Positions 8,796 through 19,000 of a stretch of 25,233 nt of DNA are shown here, piece by piece. Numbering within the stretch: position 1 is the first letter of the stretch; each line of letters opens with the position of its first letter. A program made the translations under genes and the position numbers. Below the pieces are notes generated by a model, which ran no database searches, was not told where the DNA came from, and saw only the letters and a list, made by a program, of their open reading frames with translations. The DNA comes from Sergeia podlipaevii (taxonomy: Eukaryota; Euglenozoa; Kinetoplastea; Trypanosomatida; Trypanosomatidae): positions 1 through 25,233 of the forward strand of contig JASANZ010001931.1 of assembly GCA_030849805.1 (NCBI GenBank), given 5' to 3'.

Positions 8796-10559
8796 ATGTC
8801 TGGCACTGAGGAGCTTCGTAAGCAAATCGATGAGCTTGCTTCCAAGATTACTGAGGTCAAGAAGGCTTCCGGCGCTGGTAGCGATGAATGCAAGGCACTT
8901 GTGAAGCAGATGGCTGAGCTTCGCTCCCAGCTTCCTCATGAAGAGAAAAAGCCGAAGCAAGACCTTGGTGCCAAGGGCTACTTTGATAACCGCCTGGCTA
9001 TGGTGAACGAAATGGGCCTCCTTGGCGCTGCGTACCCTCACAAGTTCCATCGTGACCTCTCTATTCCTCAGTTCAGGGAGTACGTCGCTAAGGCTTCCAT
9101 TACTGATGGTGATATCGTGAAGAACAAGAAGGTCTCTATTGCTGGCCGCATTGTCACAAAGCGTAGCTCCGGCTCCAAGCTCAATTTTATTACTCTTCAG
9201 GGTGATTTAGAGAGTGTGCAGGTAATTTCTCAGCTTTCTGACTACGAGTCGGCGGAGGACTACCCCACTGTTCACGGGCGCATCAAGCGTGGTGATATTA
9301 TTGGTGTTATTGGTTATGCTGGCAAGTCCAAGACTGGTGAATTTTCCATGTACGCCACGAAAATTGTGCTGCTTTCAACGTGCTTCCACATGCTGCCCGA
9401 TGAGCACAATCCTCTGCGTTCCATTGAGCAGCGGTGCCGTCAGCGCTACCTTGATTTTATCGTTAACCAGGAGAATATTAATACCTTTGTGAAGCGCTCC
9501 AAGATCATTAAGTACATCAGAAACTTCTTTGACACTCGCAATTTCATCGAGGTTGAGACTCCCACTCTAAACCAAATCGCCGGTGGCGCTGCTGCACGCC
9601 CGTTTGTGACTCACCACAACGACCTCAACCAGACCATGTTCCTTCGCATTGCGCCGGAGCTTTACCTGAAGGAGCTTGTTGTTGGTGGCATGGACCGCGT
9701 GTACGAGCTTGGTAAGCAGTTCCGCAATGAGGGCATTGATCTGACCCACAACCCCGAGTTTACCAGCATTGAGGCGTACATTGCCTACTTTGATTACCAC
9801 GATTGGATGGAGATGACGGAGGACCTCTTGTACGGGCTTGCGATCGAGCTCCACGGTTCCCCTATCGTGAAATACGCCCCCAAGGACTCTCAGGGCAACC
9901 CCATGCCTGAAACCACGTTCAACTTCAACAAGCCTTTTAAGCGTCTCCACATCATCCCAGAGCTTGAGAAGCGCCTTAAGATGTCTTTTGATGGCGTCGA
10001 CTTCGAGAAGGACTCCGCAATTGACTTTCTTATGGGGCTCTGCAAGAAGCACAACGTCGAGTGCATTCCCCCTTACACCGTTCCTCGTCTCCTGGATGCC
10101 CTTATCGCGGAGTTCCTTGAGCCTGAGTGTCACGACCCTTGCTTCATTTGTGATCACCCGCGCGTGATGTCACCCCTCGCCAAGTGGCACCGCAACGACT
10201 CCCGCCTTACTGAGCGCTTTGAGCTGTTCGTGAACAAGAAGGAGCTCGCCAATGCTTACACTGAGCTTAACAACCCTATCGTGCAGCGTCAGGAGTTTGT
10301 GAAGCAGATGCTCAACCGCGACAAGGGTGATGATGAGTCCATGGAAATTGATGAGGTTTTCGTGACCGCTCTCGAGCACGCCCTGCCCCCCACTGGTGGT
10401 TGGGGTCTTGGTATCGACCGTCTCGTGATGTTCCTTACGAGTCAGTCCAACATCAAGGAGGTGCTGCTCTTTCCCGCAATGAAGCCTGAGGGTAAGGGTG
10501 CCAGCGAGTACCCGCCCGGGACGAAGCTCAACGGCCAGGGTGTGCCAATGCTCCATTAA
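8796..10559 (+). CDS. KARS1: Lysyl-tRNA synthetase, class II, cytosolic type
   Basis: A 587-aa class II aminoacyl-tRNA synthetase that charges tRNA-Lys with lysine using ATP. Order of parts: a charged helical N-terminal extension (1-60) typical of eukaryotic LysRS, an OB-fold anticodon-binding domain (about 105-200, with [20 protein letters not shown]), and the catalytic core. Motif 1 is FIEVETPTL from residue 250, motif 2 is [14 protein letters not shown] with F309-R310-N311-E312, and motif 3 is [10 protein letters not shown] with G534 to R542. It is full length and nothing essential is missing. There is no obvious mitochondrial presequence, so it is most likely the cytosolic enzyme. Lysine is coded almost only by AAG and many codons end in C or T, suggesting translational selection. 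ATG at 8796 is the first after the predicted splice site. Confidence 0.97.
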   Translation: MSGTEELRKQIDELASKITEVKKASGAGSDECKALVKQMAELRSQLPHEEKKPKQDLGAKGYFDNRLAMVNEMGLLGAAYPHKFHRDLSIPQFREYVAKASITDGDIVKNKKVSIAGRIVTKRSSGSKLNFITLQGDLESVQVISQLSDYESAEDYPTVHGRIKRGDIIGVIGYAGKSKTGEFSMYATKIVLLSTCFHMLPDEHNPLRSIEQRCRQRYLDFIVNQENINTFVKRSKIIKYIRNFFDTRNFIEVETPTLNQIAGGAAARPFVTHHNDLNQTMFLRIAPELYLKELVVGGMDRVYELGKQFRNEGIDLTHNPEFTSIEAYIAYFDYHDWMEMTEDLLYGLAIELHGSPIVKYAPKDSQGNPMPETTFNFNKPFKRLHIIPELEKRLKMSFDGVDFEKDSAIDFLMGLCKKHNVECIPPYTVPRLLDALIAEFLEPECHDPCFICDHPRVMSPLAKWHRNDSRLTERFELFVNKKELANAYTELNNPIVQRQEFVKQMLNRDKGDDESMEIDEVFVTALEHALPPTGGWGLGIDRLVMFLTSQSNIKEVLLFPAMKPEGKGASEYPPGTKLNGQGVPMLH

Positions 10560-11083
10560 CAATACACCACTGAGCATGAATTGCAGGAAAAAGTGCCGGA
10601 GTAATATATCTTAATGTAAGTGAATAAGCATTTTATCAAGAAAAGAGATTCTTTTTACTTCTTCGTGAAATCAGATGGCAAAATAGCAACGTCAACAGCA
10701 ATTCTGCACCATTGGCTGTTATATCAGCTGCCCACACTCGTAAAGCATCGTCTTCCAGGTTTTTTTTTTTGCCTTTTGCACTTCTTTGCCATTATTATGA
10801 TTACTTTTAAATGTTTCCAGTGTGGCGCGAGAAAGCACTGTTTAATCTTCTTTTCTTTACTCTTGCCAACTAATGGGGTTCTTTTTTTTCCTTTGAATTC
10901 TCTCAATTTAGGGAGCATCATTTCAACTCTGAAGACGCGAAAGGAGGGAAAAACACTGCAACTCTTTTCTCTCTTTCTTTCTTAGCCGTTACATCGGTTA
11001 AGTGCTTTTTGGAAGGAAACATATTTACATAAAGAAGAACGTTAAGCGCACATATACGCGTGGCGTTACACTTCTCCAGTACG
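10560..11083. other. Intergenic region, LysRS to SLP
   Basis: T-rich spacer holding the LysRS 3' UTR and the SLP leader. Several pyrimidine runs occur (around 10760-10775 and 10885-10895). A 121-codon plus-strand open frame across most of it is low in complexity and lacks any family feature, so it is not called. Confidence 0.55.
10962..10985 (+). promoter_or_regulatory. Predicted spliced-leader acceptor for SLP
   Basis: A clean 22-nt C/T tract runs directly into TTAG at 10984-10985. The 98-nt leader that follows contains no ATG before 11084. Confidence 0.7.
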
Positions 11084-12304
11084 ATGCCAGCAACCCCACT
11101 TGCTCGTATTATTGGCGTGGGCCAGACCGCAGTGGGAAAGCTGTTCACAGACAGCCCAAAACTTGCTCTCGAGTCGATTAAACTGGCACTAGCTGATGCA
11201 AATATGAAACCTAGTGATGTTGACGCACTTGTGGCCACACCATCCTTGTCACACCAGCACATGATGCAGGCCCACCTTCTTGCTACGACATCAGGCATGA
11301 TCAAAGAAAACCCAAGCATGCTTTTACGAACTGTAGACACAGGTGGCGCAGGCCCAATCACCTCATTAGGGATTGCGCTCGACATGATCCGTAATGGCCC
11401 AGCAAAGACCGTGGCTATTGTGTCTACAGATGCTGTGTGCTCCCTTTCTGGCAAGGAATTTGCCGCCCTGACACTGAACGCCATCACGAACTCTGATGTC
11501 CCTGAGCCACACATTGCGAACGGCTATGACCGCTACGCCCAGTGGCATATGGCGCGCTACGGTCTTAAGCGTGAGCAACTGGCGATGGTTCCAGTTCTTA
11601 TGAGCGCTATGGCGGCACGCCACCCAGGAGCCATGTGTCGCACCCCCTACACCCTTGAAGAGGTCCTCGAAGCACGAAAGATTGCGCCTTCAACTGGCTT
11701 ATATGAGTGCGCAAGGCGAGCAGACGGTGCTGTGACGCTTATCGTATCACGTGAAGACCACTACAAGGCACACTTCGCCCCTTCCTCTGGCGAAACACAG
11801 AGCAAATGCAGGCCAGTGATCCAGGCGGTTGCGGAGGCATCAGGCCCCATGTTTCCACCGCATTTTGAGGACATCACACCTGATGTTTTCTCATGCCACC
11901 GCGCTGCTGCGGCAGTGTATGCCGCTACTGGTTTTTCAGCGAGAGATATCGGTTTCTTCGGCCTCTATGATTGCTTCCCCATCTGTTTTATTCGTGCTCT
12001 CGAGGCCGTTGGCGTGTGTGGTGAGGGGGAAGGCGGCGCGTATGTTCAAGCAGCATACGAAGCGATGAAAGCACGTGGAGGGGTATTAGACCCGAGTAGC
12101 TTTCCCATCAACACGCATGGAGGTCTCATGTGTTTTGGGGCACCATGGGAGGTGCCGGCGATGTACAATGTGACGGAGTCCATTGTCCAGATGTCAGGTG
12201 CAGCTGGAGAGCGGCAAGTGCAGCCCGTCCCCACACGCTCCCTCGTTTATGGAAACGGCGGAGTGTTTTCAGCATCTGCGGTGGCAATTCTGAGCGCGAA
12301 CTGA
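11084..12304 (+). CDS. SLP: SCP2-thiolase-like protein (SLP), YDCF type
   Basis: A 406-aa thiolase-fold protein of the trypanosomatid SLP group. Family knowledge: the Trypanosoma brucei SLP is mitochondrial, binds malonyl-CoA and acetoacetyl-CoA, has weak malonyl-CoA decarboxylase activity and affects sterol synthesis. In the sequence, the thiolase loop that should carry the nucleophilic Cys reads VDTGGAGP (84-91), with Gly88 at the Cys position. The HDCF motif of SCP2-thiolase is YDCF (295-298), the SLP hallmark. The GHP motif is GAP (352-354). The C-terminal domain is well kept (GAAGERQV; YGNGG). Full beta-ketothiolase chemistry is therefore unlikely. There is no C-terminal peroxisomal (glycosomal) SKL-type signal; the N-terminus is only weakly presequence-like. 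The open frame extends to a GTG at 11060, but the first ATG is 11084. Confidence 0.88.
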   Translation: MPATPLARIIGVGQTAVGKLFTDSPKLALESIKLALADANMKPSDVDALVATPSLSHQHMMQAHLLATTSGMIKENPSMLLRTVDTGGAGPITSLGIALDMIRNGPAKTVAIVSTDAVCSLSGKEFAALTLNAITNSDVPEPHIANGYDRYAQWHMARYGLKREQLAMVPVLMSAMAARHPGAMCRTPYTLEEVLEARKIAPSTGLYECARRADGAVTLIVSREDHYKAHFAPSSGETQSKCRPVIQAVAEASGPMFPPHFEDITPDVFSCHRAAAAVYAATGFSARDIGFFGLYDCFPICFIRALEAVGVCGEGEGGAYVQAAYEAMKARGGVLDPSSFPINTHGGLMCFGAPWEVPAMYNVTESIVQMSGAAGERQVQPVPTRSLVYGNGGVFSASAVAILSAN

Positions 12305-12310
12305 GGTATT

Positions 12311-12333
12311 CTTCTTCTTCCTCTTCTTCTCAG
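12311..12333 (+). promoter_or_regulatory. Strong acceptor-like pyrimidine tract behind SLP stop
   Basis: Twenty C/T bases run into CAG (AG at 12332-12333), only 7 nt after the SLP stop codon. It is followed by a G9 run (12339-12347) and G5. It looks like a good trans-splice acceptor, but no convincing gene follows it. Confidence 0.35.
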
Positions 12334-12916
12334 GAGTAGGGGGGGGGAGGGGGATCACGCTTAAAAATGAATTTGACGGCAAAGCTATGTAGAAGTAGCA
12401 GCTATTTTTTTTTTATATATATTGATATCGTAGTTGCCAGATTGCAACTGAAATGGTCGGAAACACTTGAAAGTTATTATATTAAAAGTTGCAATATATA
12501 TTGGTTTTATTATTATTATTGCGCACTCTCTGTAGTCCTGTGCTGTGCAGTCGTTATCACTGCGATTAACTTATCTGCGCTCTTCTGATTTTCTTTCTCA
12601 CTTACTTTTCATGCGTCCTCCTCTACGCGTTCTTTGCATTTGTAGTTCGTTACATTTTGTTTTCCCCACATTTGTGTGGATCTTTTAAAATAGACGGATA
12701 CATAATTTATCTACTCTCAAGCATCATCTTTTTTTTTTTTGTGTGTGTGTGTGTGTTTTTTTTCTGATAGTTGCTGGTTTTGGTGTTGTATATATATATA
12801 TATATTGGTGAGTACTTATCCACTGTGTCTGACTAGTGTCTTCACCTTTGCGAGGTGATTTTAGAGAGGACACCCAGGCAGTAGCAGGACAACAAAAGAG
12901 TCAGGCAGGGCACTTG

Positions 12917-12931
12917 TTTTTTTTTTTCAAG
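12917..12931 (+). promoter_or_regulatory. Predicted spliced-leader acceptor for giant gene
   Basis: T11C followed by AAG (AG at 12930-12931) gives a 78-nt leader without an ATG. An in-frame stop (12962-12964) lies between this site and the start, so the protein cannot extend further upstream. Confidence 0.5.
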
Positions 12932-13009
12932 AAAGGAAGAAACGTTGGCCAAGTATTCCTATAAATCACCCTTGAGGTCTTAGAAGAAAACAAAGAGGAA
13001 AGAAGCCAA

Positions 13010-16000
13010 ATGAAGAGCACAAATGGCGTCCGCTATAATGGCGACTACTCCAACCCCGGGGATACTTTTTCTGCTCTCGACGCCATGGATGAGAACCTGC
13101 GGCGGCTGGGTCTCAGCAACGAGGCTGCAACAGACCCTATTAGGGGTGAAGGCACGGGCAGCTCCATTGGATACATGACTCGCATCCGTGCTGCCAAGGA
13201 AGAACGCGCACGTCTGCGTCGAGAGAAGGATCTACGCCGCTTTGTGAGCGACGACCAGCAGCCCCAAAAGGTAGAGGCGGACGTGCATCTTCAGACACAG
13301 CACCATCAACAACAGCAGAAGAATCTCGGGGAGGACACAGGGGGTGCGAGTGCACTAGTTGCGCTGCGGACTGATGGGAAGCAAGCGACAGCGCAAGCGC
13401 AGATTCGTGCTTTAGCAGAAGCACAAGGACGTGAAAGGGTGGCGCAGCAGGCGAAGGAGGCAGAACTCGCTCGATCTGTTCTCGCTGCAGCTGAAGATCA
13501 ACGCGTGCATGCTCTGCGTGCGACTCAGAATGGCCGCTACAGCTCCATCAGCAGCGGCGTGTTTCCACAGCAAGAGGAGCAGTACACTGCAGAGGCAAGT
13601 TGCTTTTGCAGAGAAGTAACACACGGTCTTGTCGACCTCGCCATTCGCGTTTCAGATAGTCGCTTCCTCGCCGCCGAGGGCGTTGAGGGTGGTCCTGTGC
13701 GCCGCACATCACAAGACCTTGGTGTTACGCAGTGGAAAGAGTGGGTGCAGGAGTGCATCCATCTCATCTCGCCCACAGACCAGAAGAAGGCAACTACCCC
13801 TACTGCTGCTGCGGCGACAACTGCCGTTGCAGCATCGAAAGAGCCAGGCCAGCAAGGAAGTGCCGTGCACAATCGACGCGACAGTAGCGTCACGTTTGGG
13901 GCTGGGCACCGAAGGGAACTCTTGGAAACGCCAAACACATTTGGATTATTTGATGATGTGACGGAAGTCAGTGGGGCACTGGGGGCTGCGCAGCGACAAG
14001 CGCGCGTGGAGGCGGATGCAGCTCTCGAGGCGTTGCGGAGGGACGAGCACAGGCGAAAGGCCTCTGAGGAGAACTTGGCTTTTGCCGCCGAGGCTCAAGG
14101 CGCGCACGACCGTCAGTTCCGTCGTGGGATATTGCAGGAATGTGTGGAGGTGCTCCAAGGTGAGGGCGAAAGACTGCGCAAGATCGCATTAGAGTCCATT
14201 CGTCGTCAGTACAACGAGACGGTGGTGGCGGTGGCAAACTCGGCTACTAGTCTTAGCACTGGTAGCATCAACAGCGTAAGGGCGAGCATGAGCATCGCGA
14301 CGACCGCTACGGGGGTTGTGTGCCGTGAAGAGATACTTCCAAACTGGGCACAAGTGATGCCGCCGGCTGGGTGCTTTCTTCACGGTGACGACCTCAGCGG
14401 CGTCCGCCTCCTCGCAGAAACAGTGGACACCGTTGTCATGAATGCACAGCGCAGTCAGAACCAGAATCAGAGCTTGCAGCCTGAGGACGTTGCCGCATTT
14501 GCTAGTGCAACGGCTGCTGTGGCATCACCTGGTGCCGCAGGATCGAGGCATCATCAGCTCGCGGCCAGTGCTGTCGCGGCCTTCGCAAGTGCCACAAGTG
14601 TGTCTACAGGTCACTCAGTAGGAGTCACGGTGAATGAAGGCAGCGGTCTCTCTCGCACCTTTCTTACCCCACGCACACTACTCGGCACCGCCACCACTGC
14701 CCGGTCTCGCATCAACTCCGCGGGTCGCACGCGGTTAAACAACAAGGTGAGCTCGCACCGTACGTCGGCCACCGCTGACGATGAGGATCGAAAAGAGATG
14801 GAGACGTTGACGGACGCTCTTGCTCGCGAGCTCACTGCTGCACACGCGCGCAACTTGCACGTTCTCACGTCAGGGCGTGTGCCGCTCGTGCAGCCGTTGA
14901 ACAGCTTTGATCACGCGCCAACCATCTCTGCCGGCGCGGGTGCCGGTGCTGGACAGAAGGGAGGAAAGGGACAAGGTGCTGGAGGAGGGCAGCAAGGCGG
15001 GCAGCAGAGCGGCGGCGGTGGGTTGAGTGCGGTCTTCTCCCAACATAAGTTGCCTGTATTTGCTGCGGTCAATGCCGGCGAGGCTGGCAAGGAAGCCGAG
15101 GAGGACGTACAACAGATGAAGTGCATCTTCCTGGTGGGTTTCCCCGAGTCTGAGGCCTTTTATCAGATGCTCGAAAACAAACTGCAGGTGACGGTGGACG
15201 CGATGGAAATGGAGATGGTGCTCACTGAGTATCGTCGCGCGGAGCAGGAGGCGGAAGCGGCAGCGCTCAGTTCAGGAGCGCTCGCTTATGGAAGCCTCTC
15301 TGGCGGTGTTGGCAACGGCACTATTGGCAAAACAAAAGGAGTCTCTTCACCAGCGAAGCCAAAGGCCGCAGCAGGAGGCGTTGGTGCCAACGCTGCCCTC
15401 GGTGCCGCTAGCAACAATAGCGGGCGACAGAACAGGAATGCGAAGGGACAGCCACCGCCTGATGATGACCAACTTATTACCAATCAGCTGCACGCGCGCA
15501 AGGCGTTCCCGCCGCTCTGCGTGGTTGGGTGTTTCTTAGTGTACGACCTCACTACCCGCCATAATCGTCTACGCGATGCCTATGTACGCGGCGATAACAG
15601 CATCAGCAATGCTGGTGCTTCTCCAGCGGCTGCCAACGTGACAGCTTCAGGGGCCTTTACACCGAGCACCAGCGTGAGTGCGATGGGTGGCACTGCTGCT
15701 GCTGCTGCCGCCGCCGCCACGAACAATGCGAACGCTAGTGCTGCTGCAACCGCGGCGGCAGCGACGGCGACGGCAATGGGCTTTGGCATTAGCGGCAGCA
15801 TCGTCAGTAGTGCATCCACCGCCAACAGCGTCAGCTCAGGTGCACACCTCTCTAGCTTCTTCCCCTATCTGTACGTCCCCCTCTGCCATACGGTGTACAA
15901 TCCAGAGATCATCATGGCTGGAGCTCCAACATCGCAGCCACAGTCACAGCCTCAGGGCCCAGGCACGCCGAGCAACAAAGAAGTACGACACGCTCCCACT

Positions 16001-19000
16001 AGTAGCCCCTTACTAAATCTTGCCATTAAGAGTTTTAAGCGCGGTATTGGCAATGGCGGCAAGCGGATCGAACGAGTGTGCGAGACATGGGGTCTAGAGC
16101 GGCTGCGAGGGGAACTTTTTCAGCAAGATAGGCGCATGCGGAGGTGGCAGAAGCAGTGGTGCAATGCCTTTACTGGCACATCGAGTGCCTACGCAGCGTC
16201 CGTGGCCGCCGTCGCCGCTGCTATCGCGGCAGCCAGTGGTGTTGGTGGTGGTGCTCCTGCTGCTGCAACGGGGCATAAAGGCGCTGGCAATGCAGCCACA
16301 CGCGAGCGCGATCGCTCCGCTTCGAAGAAGCGCCAGCCTGAGAAACCCAAGAGCGGCGGTCAAGAGAGTCGTCGTGATAGCACCAAAAATATGCTCAACT
16401 CCCACAACGCCGCAGGCGACAGCAACACGCGCACAGCGGCGACCATTGTGCGCTTCCCAAACGTGCTCTTCTTCTTCCGCAAGGAGGACGTGAGTGATGC
16501 CGTGGTGGCCGCCACCAAGAAGGCTACCGCTGCTGCTGCTGCGGACCTCAATAACGGTAACGTCAGCATCTACCCGTGCAGTATCAAGGACCACTTGACC
16601 GACGACACAGAGCGCAAGCGTAGAGATTGGGTGGACTACCTTGTCAGCCGCGCCTGTGCAATAACCACGCAACTTTCAGGGCGTCTTTTTACAAACGAAT
16701 CTCTCGCCCCACTGCAGTTGCCAGCTCCACTACGTATCAGTGACTATAGACTTCCCCCAAACGTGTGCACGGACCTCGTTTTCACTTATGAGCAGTACAC
16801 CTCTCTCCTCGTTCCTGCCTCCTTGTCCCCTGTGGAGTTTCCGCTCCACACTGCACTGCATGGAAGCAACTTTCACGTCGTGCCAGCAATTGCCACTGAG
16901 GAAGTCGCCGAGGTGGATGAACTCAGACGTGAGGAGCAGATGGATGAGGAGAAGACGCGGCACATGCCTGCCCTCGGGGCGGAGATGGAGCTACTCAGGG
17001 CCTTCTCGCTTTATGTGCTTCATCTAAGACGCACTCTGCGCCACGACGCCTTTCCTGCCTTTCTATGGGGAGGGACCGCCGCTAACTCTGGCACTCTCAA
17101 GACTGCAGACGGCACTGTGCAGCAGCAGGACCTAAACAACACCCTTCACTACACCTCTATTGATCGCAACTATGAGAGCGTACGCGCTGAACTGGGCGGA
17201 CTAGCCAGTGACTTTGAGATGCAGCTACGTCTGCGCTGTGGGCTGCTGCTGAGGCACGCGGTAGATGCCGCCGTCATGGCCGCGGCTGCCGCCTTGGAGG
17301 AGGTGTGCGAGCTTGTGGAGATGAACTACTACGCGCTTTCAACTGCGCATTCCGCACCGCGGCAGAGATCTCAAGTGGCAGGACCGCGGACTGGCACGTC
17401 GACGACCGCCAACAGCGCAGGCGACGAAGTCTCTGAAGGTGGGACGGGGTGCGGCTCCGTTGATTACCCCAGCAACAACAGCCAACGCTTCACCAACAAC
17501 CAACAGGACAACCAGCAGTTAGAGACACAGCAGGAGCCCAGTGCAGTTTGCTTTGTTAGGGAAAGTTTTCTTAGCTCTGTCCGTCGCTTGGCCGTGGATG
17601 AGACCCAGGAGCTCGTCTCTGCTTTCTTCCTCGGCTATGAGGACCCACTTGGTACTTTCTGGAGCACGCTCGGCGCTTATGCGCGCGATGTGGCCGCAAC
17701 GCTGAGGGAGAGCTTTCTCCATTGCTTAAGTGCCGTCCGCGAGATGCATGAGACCGCAAAAGCCGCGGAGGGTAGTGCTGGTCCATGCCGAGCCATTGTC
17801 GACCTTGTCAACTGGGATCAGTATTCTTATCAGTTGATGGACCGCATTATGACCAGCACGTTTGGTGAATTCAATACAGCTGGCACCAGCAGCGGCGATG
17901 CGCGACTTGGTGGAGGCGAGGCAGGCGGTGCACGCCGCCTTTTTGCAAGCGGCAGCGCGTCTGAATCAGAGCAGAACATAAACACAATATTCTCTCGTGT
18001 ACACCGTGGTGATGCAGCCCCGCTTATCGCGCGATGCGCAGTCGTGCTGCGAGAACTCACACGAAGCTTTATTGCCGGCCGCGACTCTGCGCTGCGTTGG
18101 CTAGAGGTGATGTACGTAGTGGCTCTCAGCACGCCTTGCGTCGGACCCTTCCCAGCCTCTGGCCGTCCTCGCAGCGTGGCGGACCTGTTTACACCACCAG
18201 AAGTGCCAGAGGCTGAGCTAGGGAATGCCCTACGTCAGCAGCAGCAACATCAGCGGCAGAGCTACCTCCCAGAGGTTTTCTACGAGTACGGCTGGCACGA
18301 GACACTGTGGGAGCTGTATGTGAGCAGCCTTTCCATCTACGGTCGCGCGTACCTTGGTGAGGCAGAGTACATCCACTGCAATCTGCTCCAGCAACTCTTC
18401 AAGCAGTGGCAGTACCAGGAGGATTGCTGCGAGACACTCGCTGCTGAGATTGCCTTCCCGTCCCCACCGCCACTCCCGCAGGGGCTTGCACCAGATTGTG
18501 CGTACGGAGTCACACACAACTGCGATGACGTGGAGGAAAGCGGATGTGGGTGTGTGGAGACAGAGTGCACGGGGCAGATGCCCTTGTGGTTCAGTGATGC
18601 GCTTCTTGTGGCGCCGTGCCGTCCGACGATCCAGCAATCTATTGCCGCTGGAACTGGGGAGGCTCCTTTGCCGTTTCTCACCGTGGAGGACCTGCGCGCG
18701 CTGCACAAGCGTCAAGCCCGGTGGCATCGCATTCAATCAAAGGTACAGAACCCCCGCCAGCAGCCGCAGCAGCAACAACAATACCTTCACCAGCATGGAA
18801 GCAGCTACAGCAACTTTTATCACAGCAACAAGTCACGCGAGGTAGCTCTTGTGGACTTGCGTGAGTGCTGCGCCTCCGCCCTTCTTGGTCGTATCTGCTT
18901 CTGTACAAACGCGGACTGTCCGGGCCTGATACTATGCGCTGTGCAAGAGCCCTCGACTCGGCAGCTGCGGGAGGCGGTGCTGGCACTACCAGAGGCGATT

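Larger units (their letters stand above)
12305..13009. repeat. Intergenic region with microsatellites, SLP to giant gene
   Basis: About 0.7 kb with a G9-A-G5 tract (12339-12353), T12 followed by (GT)8 (12729-12756), and a (TA)8 run (12789-12805). A 73-codon frame starting with ATG at 12367 has a hydrophobic end but is A/T-driven and doubtful. The rest is UTR-like spacer. Confidence 0.6.

Noticed and set aside
9567..10157. Long antisense frame of 196 codons inside LysRS
   Set aside because: Mirror of a strongly codon-biased gene; the sense strand is unambiguous LysRS.
10620..10985. Plus-strand 121-codon frame between LysRS and SLP
   Set aside because: The first codon is GTG, the content is T-rich spacer, and it overlaps the clear SLP splice-acceptor tract.
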